In this document: piece after piece, positions 1-10,379 of the stretch
Layout of the letters: each line of letters starts with the position of its first letter
Numbering within the stretch: the stretch's first letter is position 1
Assembly (NCBI RefSeq): GCF_016859285.1
Contig: NC_053418.1
Location: 20,766,829 to 20,830,828 of the forward strand
Origin: Xiphias gladius
Lineage: Eukaryota; Chordata; Actinopteri; Istiophoriformes; Xiphiidae
DNA: 64,000 nucleotides
Direction of reading: 5' to 3'
Notes under the pieces: generated by a model
The model's input: the letters and a program-made list of their open reading frames with translations, nothing else
What the model was told of the DNA's origin: nothing
Databases searched by the model: none
Program-made: the position numbers and the translations under genes

Positions 1-513
1 TAAAAATGTCTTGTCAATGACCTTGTAAAAGTCTTTGGTGAGTATAATTCATATTTAATAAGTATTAAAATCCATGAGGATGTGACACAGCCAGACTCAG
101 TCATCAGTTATATTGATTTCAGGTAAAAGAGGTTCAAACATTTTGCCAGATTTCTTGGTATCCTTTGTTGTTAAATTGAAACATGTACAGAATACATTCT
201 TGTCAGTGCTTACTCTCATTGTTGGCTGCAGATTTGATGTTCTCACACAACTCTGTGACCAATTTTTTAAATCACAAATGCATGAAAGTTGATGAAATTA
301 TACTTTAATGTTTGGCCTAAAACAACAAATATTCTGAACAGGAATGTAACTATTTTAATGCTATGCTTACATTAACTACAGTCTTGACTAGAGTCTTATT
401 ACAGTTTCTGCAGTCCCTGTAGAAACTGATGAATTAGCTAAACATTTGCTTTGCACTTTGCAAGTGTTGTGTATGTCTCTCTAGTGTTTGGGCAGAATTA
501 TTTTTCTACTCAC

Positions 514-604
514 AGGAATGATCTGGCCACATACTCCAATGGGCTCATGTCGTGTGTAAGTAAAGTACTCTCCATCTAAAAAAACCCCAAATATATATAT
601 ACAA

Positions 605-663
<59 letters not shown>

Positions 664-3600
664 GTGCTCATTCATGATCACTTTGAACCCACTGTGGCTT
701 TTTTTTATGTCAAAACATAATTGTCAAACATGGCAGTATCTCTGTATATAAACTTAATCTATAATTTAAGGTTACGAGGAATCAGAGTGCTGAAAAGATG
801 GCAACTCACCTATGGGGATGGTTTTGCCATGAATCTTGTCTGCCCAGCCACCATAATATCTCAAGGTTTTGATCGTGGCCATCAGATCTACAAAATATGC
901 TATGAGAAAGACTTTGCCAGAGTCGAGAGACTCTAGGGTCTAGAAATAACAACAAAAAAAAACCTTGAAATTAGTGTACAAGTGATATTACTTCATTGTA
1001 TTAATCCAGTTGATCTTTCACTCTTTCACAAAACTAAATTTTGGGGAGTAATATTTAAACTGATGATGTATTGTGTATGTTCCTCACTGCCAGTAGTAGC
1101 CGGTCTCTCTCCACTAAGTCAGCAAGTCTATTAAGTAGATGACCTCGGTCTGAGGCGTCCATGCATCGCCATGGTGACCCCATCTGGAAGGTGGCTCGAG
1201 CACTCCTCACCGCCTTGTCCACATCTTCCTACAAGAGGTTCAATTTGACGAAGTGGTCACAAAACTCAAGTCAATTTCAGTTTTGTAGCCCAATATCACA
1301 AATCGCTAATTTGCCTCAAAGGGGTTTTACAATCTATACAGCATACGACACCCTCTATTCTTAGACCCGGGATTCAGATAAGGAAAAACTCCCCCGAAAA
1401 AAAACAACCTTTTAACTGGGAAAAAAATGGAAGAAACCTCAGGAAGAGCAACAGGGTAGGGATCCCTCTTGCTCTGCAGAACTCTAGAGACTCAGAAACA
1501 TCTGTATAAAAAGCATAACATGGTACAATGAACGTACTCCACCACCTTCATTTTGTCAAATTCTTGCTAGTACAGAGGTGAAAAGCACTTCTAAGTTACT
1601 GGTGATGTATAATATACTCACCGCATCAGCCTCCTCCACTTCACACAGCAGCTCTCCTGTGGCGGGATTATACACAGGAATCTTTCTCCCGCTGCATGAC
1701 TCATGCCACTCGTTATTGATGAACAACTGAGATGCCAGAGGAGAATTAGAAAGCAATAACACACACACAGAAACAGATTCTTCAAGTCCGTTTTTTTCTT
1801 TGAGTTTTATCTCCTCCACTTTTTGTCTCAAAGCAGATCAAAGACAGTCCTAAACATATGGTGAAGCGTATCAGCTCCGCTCAGCCTGATGAAATTAATA
1901 ACAGGCTCCCTGGATTTAGTGGGAGTCATTTTGCCTGCTCTGGTATTTTTATGAGGTGCATCTGCATGCTGTAAAGCAGGGAGACTATTTTTAGGTAATT
2001 GCCTTCATCAGTACCCTAACTGATAAAGGACCTGTAAATATTTTCCCATGTTCATCGTGTTTCATCTTGTTGAATCCACATTTCCATTCTCCTCTAATTA
2101 CAAGCAGACACAGCATAGTTTTCATTTTCATTTTGGACACAAACTATGAATACTAAATGACTACATCTCTGGGACACAATGCCGTTTTAAAGGGCAACTG
2201 AACCAATTATCAAGAGGTTGATTCCCCCAACTACAGACCAGATGATGAGACTCAATCTGCCTAAGAAAGCAACCCAGTTAGAAAATGCCCACCGGGATAC
2301 ATGATTAATGTTAGGATAAGGATAAAAGGTAAATATCCAACCCATAAAACACCTCAGTTTTTAACAAAAAAAAAACCCTACAAAAAAACAAACAGAATTG
2401 TTATCAAAACTTGGCTTCCTAATGTAAGACACCTACAAGGATCCCATGCTAGGTACCATGCTAATGACTGAGAAAGCCAAACCCAACATATGCCAAAAGA
2501 GGTTGATTTACTTGTTCTAATGAAACCCTTAAATCCTTAGTTTCTTATTGGGAAACTATATGGATCTCTGTGTACTCCATGCATTTTTGTTATGAGCTGA
2601 ATTGCCCTCCAGGGACAAAGAAACCTGAACCAAACTGGAGCTTGGATCATTCCTCACATTTGGTTCAGCCTTGATTGCTTTGACTCTTGACTGCTGGGTA
2701 CAGCTCACCTTAGTGTATTGAATTGGGGGATCTTGGACTGGCATGGGCAGGGCCTGCGTCTCAGGTCTTTCTACATGCTGTGATGCGTGGTTTTGGTTTG
2801 GACCCCGGTGGTCGCACCCATTCCCAGACTGCTGCTGGTTGCCGTTGTCAGACTGGGAGTCCATGTTTGCGTGTTTTCCATCTAAAAAAGACACAAATGG
2901 AAGCCAGTGTCCACCCAAGCATTTCTTTGTGCATATACTGTACTGCATGTGTGTGTGACCTCTTGATTGTGAAAGTTAATATCTGGATCACTGAGTGAGA
3001 ATACTTCCTTTCGTGGTTTGTCATAACCCTGTGCATGAGATGCCATCCCAACCCAGTGGAGTAACAAAAACTGTGCCAAATGAGGTTCTGGCATTGTAAG
3101 CAGGGTAACACCATCGGGTCGAGGGTTACGAATGGCACCGAGAAGTCGGGCTGGCTCTGAGCGGTGGATTGGACTGACCTCATTTGGTCAGAGGGGATCA
3201 GAGAGCAGCAAGATGCAGGCCGGAGCACAATACTACCAGAGGTGTGCTTCTTACAGATTTGCCAAAAAACTCCAAGCATTGTACTGGCTCATTTGTAAGA
3301 AACAATGAAGGGGTGATTAAGAAGATTCCATTTTACATACACAGATACCAACAGCTACATTTAATCTCTGCACACACACAAATAAATAGCAAAGATTAAT
3401 ATATTGCTCTTTAGTACGTACTAAAGGTTTCTATGTTTCTCTGTTTTATCTCTGTTTTATATTGATTATATTGAATATCTTTGCTCTTGGACTTGGACAA
3501 AACAAGCACTTTGCATATGTAACTTTAAGCTTGTAACGACGAGCATTGTTCACGGTTTTCTGACATTATGTAGACAAACCAGTTAATCCGTTAATTGAGA

Positions 3601-3819
3601 AAATACTCAGCAGGTCGCATTGGGAGGAAAAGGAATTATTAGCTTTAACATTAATTATCAAAGGTGAACTAGTTGGATTGGATTTGTATTTACCCTGAGA
3701 GGAATTACAGTCTTTCACTATAAAACATAAAAAGAAGTCTAAAAAAAAGTTTTGTTACCTGTGGGTGATGCTGATGAGGTGCCTCCAGTCTGGTGGACTC
3801 CCACTCCGGTCACCGGCAT
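514..3819 (-). CDS. aldh1a1: Retinal dehydrogenase 1 (aldehyde dehydrogenase 1A1), 5' part: six coding exons, gene continues past base 1
   Basis: Cytosolic NAD-dependent enzyme family oxidising retinal to retinoic acid. Exons read on the minus strand: 3819-3759, 2881-2709, 1726-1622, 1228-1088, 939-810 and 575-514. All have GT donors and AG acceptors, phases agree throughout, and they give 224 residues. Exon sizes 105, 141, 130 and 62 nt fit my recollection of the ALDH1A family structure. Recognisable family blocks are [52 protein letters not shown] and [30 protein letters not shown] and TIPIDG favour ALDH1A1 over 1A2 or 1A3 as I remember them, and the neighbours cyp1d1 and anxa1 agree. The catalytic cysteine and glutamate lie outside the window, so intactness of the whole gene cannot be judged; no disablement is visible here. 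The first 78 residues, ahead of the conserved part, come from two exons and are low in complexity and roughly twice the family's usual leader. Alternatives are another ALDH1A paralogue, or a gene broken further 3'. Confidence 0.88.
605..657. repeat. (AT)n(AC)n microsatellite beside the 62-nt aldh1a1 exon
   Basis: AT dinucleotides run to about 624, then AC from 625 to 657. On the gene strand this is a TG tract followed by a TA tract, ending about 30 nt before the acceptor of the exon that begins at 575, so it occupies the branch-point region of that intron. Confidence 0.95.
1262..1482 (+). repeat. Dispersed teleost interspersed repeat (SINE-like), within an aldh1a1 intron
   Basis: The stretch contains the words AGCCCAATATCACAAAT, TTGCCTCA, ACACCCTCT, AAGGAAAAACTCCC, GAAACCTCAGGAAGAGCAAC and GGGATCCCTCTT. 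These are consecutive blocks of a short repeat that I recognise as very common in percomorph genomes. It lies between the aldh1a1 exons at 1228 and 1622. Class assignment (SINE or the 3' tail of a LINE) is uncertain. Confidence 0.7.
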
Positions 3820-4080
3820 GTTGCTCTCCGCTGCCTCTCGCCGCCAGCGGACCGTAGACGCGCCGTGCAGCTTTATATAAACCTGCGGCTGTCTGCGCCA
3901 GGAAACAGAAAACGGCAGCATAACGTGCCGGAGCACCGGGAGTCCTCCTTGGTCCTCTAAGGGTCCCCCCCCCTGCACGCGCTAATCCCCGTTCAGACGT
4001 AACCAGTCCCCGTTTACCCCACGTGCCCCGCGAGGCAGGCGCGCGCACCGCTCAGTTGATCTGACTGTGAAACGCCGTAG
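3820..4080 (-). promoter_or_regulatory. aldh1a1: aldh1a1 promoter and short 5' UTR
   Basis: The minus strand carries a TATA box (TTTATATAAA, 3872-3881) about 53 nt before the first ATG at 3819. This predicts transcription start near 3845 and a 5' UTR of about 25 nt. The flank 3840-4080 is GC- and CpG-rich against an AT-rich background, with a CACGTG E-box near 4020-4025. I saw no clear direct-repeat retinoic acid response element. The start site is inferred. Confidence 0.6.
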
Positions 4081-4207
4081 GGCGTACGGTACGGTGAAGT
4101 TTTTAAATATTTGCATGAGAAAATATTTATTATTTAAATATGTAGTGTACATTTAATGTCCTAATAAGCAGTCAGGAGTCAGGAAATGTAGCCTTCCTCT
4201 TTCAGCT

Positions 4208-4500
4208 CATTTTTACTGGGGAGCAGTGGTGGAATGTAACCTACCAGTAGGCCCAGTTTAAAGTACAGTTTTGATGTACTTTTACATGAGTATTTACAGG
4301 AAATGCCACTTTATACCAATATTCCACTACATTTCAGAAAGAAATGTTGTACTTTTACTGCACTGTTTATCTGGCAGCTAGACTTACTGGTTACTTTGCT
4401 GATTAAGATTTATCATATCATCTTGCAAACTATGGTACAATCTTAAGTACATTAATCACTATTTAATGTAGTTAAAATTAGCACCATCAAACTGCAACAG
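4208..4500. repeat. hAT-like non-autonomous DNA repeat fragment
   Basis: It starts with a GTGGTGGAATGTAAC word and continues with AAAGTACAGTTTTGATGTAC, TTTACATGAGTATTT, CCACTACATTTCAGA and TTGTACTTTTACTGCACT. This is the characteristic 'stepping TACT' pattern of a repeat family common in fishes. A second copy lies near 21966. The copy is diverged and its ends are not precise. Confidence 0.6.
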
Positions 4501-5149
4501 TAAAATTCTGCCTTTTCCCCCATAAATATCAAAGTCTATACACTTTTAAAAACATGAACTTTTTACGTACAAACCAAGGCAACCGGAGCGCCTGGGTAGG
4601 CCCATCCACAAGGCAGCAAACATAATTGGGAAGATGCTTGCTTTCATAAAGGGCCCCCTGCTGCTTCACTGTCTCCCACGAACAATGTGATCACATAACT
4701 TGGTCTGATGCGCCTATTTTCATCTAGAAAGACACACATCCCTTTGAGAAATATCCCCTGGGACAACACAACCTCTGTATCTAATCCTTGTTGAAAAGAT
4801 CAGCTGAACTGCATTTAGGGAGTGTTGCAAAACACAGTGGAAACCACCTTCCCATACTAATGTGTATAGCTTTATTTTGTCATACAATTGACCCACAGCT
4901 GTATGAAGGCAAAGTCCATCTCAGCAGTTTTGTGCAAAGGTTGTGTGCCTGAGTGAGGAATTAAAACTGGTTTATATTTTTGATCAACACATACTTTATC
5001 ATTGTCAGAGCAGTAGTAGCAGTCTGTCTAGTTTAGCCACATGTTGGGCACATGTACAACAGCACATCATTCAAGTGTTTTGAGTCATGTATGAGCTATA
5101 GGTCAGTAACCTTTTTCTTAATGTTTAAATATGAGCAACACATTCTCCT

Positions 5150-5340
5150 TCTAGACACTTCACCATCTTGTCTGGCTCCACAGAGTCAGTGTGTGTGTCT
5201 CGGCTCTGTCTGCCAGAGTTAATGACACGATCGGACCGCCTCGGCCTGGAGAGGATGTGGACCACTGGGTCAAAGGAGCTGTCGCTCGGCTTGACAGCAC
5301 CAGGTGTCCCACAGTTGAGCCTGAGCTAAATTGACGGTTC
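5150..5340. other. Unassigned GC-rich, codon-like block in the aldh1a1-cyp1d1 interval
   Basis: This is a block of about 180 bp, markedly richer in G+C than its surroundings, with open frames on both strands. One minus-strand frame reads a plausible protein segment (words such as FDPVVHIL, RPRRSDRVI, DSVEPDKMVK). A possible acceptor (TTTAGCTCAG) precedes it on the minus strand. I do not recognise the product; it could be a conserved noncoding element, an exon of an unseen transcript, or a gene relic. Confidence 0.3.
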
Positions 5341-6640
5341 GATGGAGAGTGAGAAAGAAAGGAGAATGAAAGGAATGAAGGACGGAGAGATAGTGAGAGT
5401 GGGAGGAGGATGTAATGCAGGCATGGATGAAATGAGAGAAAATGAGGGCTGAGGATACAAGAAACAAGAGAGACAAAGGGCTTTGATAATCAGTTAAGGG
5501 CAACAAGGTAAACATTACAAATAATGAAAAATAAAAGCGATGGCTGCTTGAATGAAAGGGAACTACATCTGTCAGGTATTAAATTATTATACTATAGCAG
5601 TTGACTTGGCAGTTCTCTTATAATGGTGGACAAATCCATATGCTCTTTCCCAATTTTTTTTGCAAAAATAAATCTTTCTTTGACTGATGTTTGTACTGGT
5701 TTCTGTAACCAAAATTTGAACTTCATAACTATTACTAGAGACTGTTTCTCATAGCATACCTATACACAACTACAAGATGTTACCAGCAACTGCGTTAACA
5801 GTATAGCCTTGTGAAGCTTTTAAATAATCTTCTGTTATTGTTCAAAGAGTGTCAGCGAGGTTTGGATTGGGCTTTCATTTTGTGAAACCAGTATGTGAGG
5901 TTGTGTTGTGTTGTGTTGATTTGTGTCGCAGTACACTGTGAGCTGTTATTTCGTCCCCACTTCCTGAAAGGTTGTGGCTGTGGTAATATGTATACATATC
6001 ATTACTATCATGACAATGATGATATCTAGCCTGAAAGCAGCCTGAAAGCATGACCTCACACAAACTGCAGGTACATGAAGTCAACCCTAACAGGTGGAGA
6101 GCGTCCCCTTGTGACACAATATGGAAATTACATTGATCATAAAACTGATGGAGGACATACTCAAATCCTTTCCTTAAGTAGTAGGACTAATATCACAAGG
6201 TTAAAAGTCCCATATTCAAGGTTTTACTCACCTTAAAGTTCAGAAATATATCCAACAAAAATTTTACTATTTGCTTGAATGTGTCAAAAGTGGCCCATTA
6301 CAGAATAAGAGTTAAAGCATGTGTTTACAGATATTTTTTTCCACAATTTGTACTGCTCTATAATAGCACTTCAGTCATAGCTATGTCTTTAACTAACAAT
6401 GGATTCATGTGATTTTCCTTCCAAAGCACAAAAGTAAACTTAGATATTTATAAGACATATTTAGAGGCCGGCTATAAAGAACACTAAAGTGTACTTGCAC
6501 ATAAGCTATAAATTACTTCCTTCAAAATATATTAATTTGTGGATGGCCATGGTACATTTGCAGGATACTCATAGGTAATGTTTGTTTAGTTGAATTTTTT
6601 CCATCCCTGTATATTTCAAAACAAATTTCACAACGTATAA
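5341..6640. other. Intergenic DNA, nothing recognised
   Basis: AT-rich sequence between the divergent genes aldh1a1 and cyp1d1. The open frames are short and without family motifs. The beginning is purine-rich (GAGA/GAAAGAAAG, 5345-5490). Confidence 0.5.
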
Positions 6641-6699
6641 GCCCTTGAAATGACTTTTTTTTTAAACCTATGCACTGCAACAAACAGCCTCCAACTTTG

Positions 6700-7302
6700 T
6701 CAGGGACAGAAGGAACAGGAGAGGAGGGGCCCACGTTGTGAATGGTTCCAGTCTGCGGTCAAATGGGCTGATGTGGTCATTGGCTGCCCGGACTTGTCCT
6801 TAACCCTGAGCCAAGTTTCTCGCCATTTGCGCCTCTCTATTATGAATGGGCAGCAGCTCCCTCTGCAGGGGTCCCGGCTGCTGCTGAAAGGGACGTCCCG
6901 AACTTCAAGCTACTCTCACTAACAAGTTCTCCAAGATCAGACCTCAAACCTCTGCCTGTTGAGTAATTTTGTCTCTGCTCGGCTCTCTGTTGCCTGGGTT
7001 CGGCTCTCTACTTTTTATTACACCAAAGTTACTGAGGACGCTGCATGGTGAGTTTTCTATCAACATTATTTCCCATATTTCTTTCTGTCTTTGATTATTT
7101 GTTTGTTTGTTTTTTCCTGTGGTTTTCTTCTTTCTTTTAGTAGCCTGCTAATTACTTTTTCAGAAAAAAATCCTCTGTATTTTAAGCACAAGTCACAATT
7201 TTTTGATTTGAACTAATTTGATGGGGATTCTCTTTTTCTCTCATATACATAAGTTTTCACTTTCACACCCTATGTCTCAGTATTTGCAGTTTAACCGGCA
7301 AG
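6700..7302 (+). promoter_or_regulatory. cyp1d1: cyp1d1 upstream region with a probable noncoding first exon and 5' UTR intron
   Basis: A donor CATG|GTGAGT at 7047/7048 and an acceptor TTTGCAG ending at 7289 delimit a 242-nt intron. The exon resumes at 7290, 13 nt before the ATG at 7303. A noncoding first exon is the arrangement known for CYP1A genes. The transcription start is unknown; an AT-rich word near 7012-7019 could serve as a TATA-like element. I saw no obvious cluster of GCGTG/CACGC dioxin-response cores here, consistent with reports that CYP1D1 is not induced by AHR agonists. Confidence 0.5.
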
Positions 7303-9221
7303 ATGAGACTGACGTTTGGGACTCTGCCCATCAAGGAGAACCCTTGTGCTTCTCTGTCTAGTGTCACTGTTGGTCTGTGTCTTCTCACCCTCCTCCTGAT
7401 GGCCCTCAGGGGCCGAAGGAGCCACCATCAAACCTCCAAATTGGACCACCTAAAATATCCCCCTCCTCCTGGCCCTACACCGTGGCCCCTTGTCGGCAAT
7501 CTGCTCCAGATGGGGGACCAGATTCATCTTTCTCTAACCCGCTTGAGGCTCCAGTACGGTGATGTTTTCAAGGTATATACAGTAAAATGAAACATTTTAT
7601 AGAGGCAAAGGCTTTGTATTTGTTTTTTTTTTTTCAATCATTTGTTCATTCTATCACTACAGATGCGTCTGGGCTCTTTGACTGTTGTCGTCCTGAGTGG
7701 ATATACCACCATCAGACAGGCGCTGGTTCGGCAGGGGGAAGCTTTTGCTGGGCGACCTGACCTTTTCACCTTTTCTGCCGTAGCCAATGGGACCAGTATG
7801 ACCTTTAGTGAGAAGTACGGACCGGCCTGGATGCTCCATAAGAAGCTGTGTAAGAATGCCCTCAGGTCTTTCTCCCAGGCTGAGCCCAGGGGATCTGGTG
7901 CCACATGCCTGTTGGAGGAGCATGTCTGTGCTGAGGCTGCTGAGATGGTGGAGGTGATTCGGGAACAGGTTGCTCTTAAAGGGGAAATGGGCCAAGATGT
8001 GACGGGTATAGATCCAGTGGTGCCCCTGGTAACCTCAGTGGCAAATGTTGTCTGTGCCCTCTGTTTTGGGAAAAGGTATGACTACAATGACAAGGAGTTT
8101 CTCACTATTGTCCACATCAACAACGAGGTCCTGAGGATCTTTGCAGCAGGGAACCTGGCTGATTTTTTCCCTGTGTTTCGCTACTTTCCGAGTCCATCTC
8201 TGAGGAAGATGGTCCAGCACATCCGCAGGATGAATGGATTCATGGAGAGGAGCATTGAGGAACACATCAACACCTTTGATAAGGCAAGGAGACCCAGCAG
8301 ATTCACTGGTAGACAAGAATTTATATTGTTTAGGGGGGCGAAAAATGCAAAAGGCAATGCATAATTACACATTAATACAGTCACCGTAAATTGGAAACCA
8401 TTGTTGTTTTGCACGACAAGACATTACTGTATATGTTGAGGAACAAAATCAGCCTCTTATGATTTCAGGACTAAGTTCATTAGATATTTTAAAAGTCTAT
8501 CTGTTCCAATATGTTTTTATTTTGGTTTTAATATTGCGCTGTTTTTTGGCACCTGTAAAGAAAACTAAAGTACATGGGCAAAGCACAATTTAAGAGTTTT
8601 GAAGGACACACAATAGAAAATAGATATTTCAAAGAAAGGGACAAAAATTTCTCATGCCTACGCAGACCAAGCCACCATAATGAGTGGTAAAATATAATTA
8701 TGTATTATGATGACTAACTGATCACTGTTTTTTATTGAGTCTTATCTTGAACTTTGCCAATCTATGCAAAGTGACCACAAAATACAAACAAAATATTTTC
8801 AGGACAGCCTAATGTGGCTGATGGCGTGTCTGTAAGTGTTGTTTTCTTTAGATCTGTCCCACTAATTTGCTGTCCATTATTTAATCTGACATTGCACTCA
8901 TGTAGTAGTAGCTGTGTGTGCAACTGTAGCCAAAAAAATAACAAACAAGTCCCCTGGGAGGGACCTTTGTTCTTGTGCAGAGTGGCTAAAATGTTCGCAC
9001 ACACTCTAATTAGGAATTAGCAACCCACTGGAAGACACGCGTCGTACCATAACTGATTACTGTCTCTTCCCTAATTATTGCTTTTAAATTCTGAACCTCT
9101 ATTTCTGCACAATCACAAATCACTCTATTGTTAATAAAGATAGCTTGATGCTTCAGTGATGATAACGACAATGATTTAAGAAAGACAGAACCACAGTCAA
9201 ATGATGACTTTCCTGTCATAT

Positions 9222-9267
<46 letters not shown>

Positions 9268-10342
9268 TGTGATTGCAGAACTGTATCCGGGACATCACAG
9301 ATGCTCTGATTGCACTTTGTGAGGACAGGGAAGACAATACAGAAACATCTGTGCTCTCCAACTCTCAGATCATTCACACTGTTATTGACATCTTTGGAGC
9401 AGGTTAGACACACTGCAAATCAGTGACATCTCACTTCTATTATCATTGATGACAAATAGTGTTGGCAATGACATTAAATTGATCATACTGATGAAGGCGA
9501 TCAATCTCTTCACTGCAGTTGTATTTTTTGTGTTTTTCTAAAGGATTTGACACCATCATTGCTGGTTTACAGTGGAGCCTGTTGTACCTCATCAAGTTTC
9601 CTGACATCCAGGACAGAATACACCAGGAGATAGGTAATGTCTTATGTTGTAATATTACATATCGCTGCTATCCGTATTATATAAAATGTACTGTGATTCT
9701 ATTTTTATTTGTATACGAAGATAAACCTTTGCGTGCATGTATCTCATCAGAAGAGAAAGAATTCATGGTATGATAAATAGTGAGGGCCTATCCAGGGTCC
9801 GGTCTCATAATTTACTCATAGAAGAAATAGAAGATTGCTCATTAATGATTTACACATCGCTAATGAGAAAAGATTGCGGCGGGTCGTTTATTATTGATAC
9901 CGCAAAACTACTAACTTTAGAGAAGAAAGTGTTGCTTCACATACAGTAGGTCTTAATATTGGAGATATGAAGTAGACACAGAGACCAATACCAAATTTAG
10001 CTCTTATCTGATAAAATATGCACCACAAAGGATTCATAAAGTTAAAAGATGTTTTTTAGGACATAAACAGGTGAAAATGCATCTCTTTGTAAAATATTTA
10101 TTAGCATCACAGGAGTAGCCAGGCATATTTGATGTCCGTTAGGAAGTATCAAAATTTCAGGCAAAATCAACATAATAAAGACCCAACAATGGCCAACCCG
10201 AGTGCTCTTCCCGAACAGACAGAATCTGACAGCCACGAGAGAAACTCACAAAAGATCAGTCCAATTTGCTGATGCCAGAGCTACTTTTGATGTGGGCTGA
10301 CAGAACTGGTGCTGTCTGTTCTGAGGCACGTTGCATTTTCAC

Positions 10343-10379
<37 letters not shown>

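Noticed and set aside
8284-8314. GT donor at 8309 for cyp1d1 exon 2
   Set aside because: It adds 25 nt and breaks the frame with the exon at 9279. The GC donor at 8284 keeps frame at the family's usual boundary.
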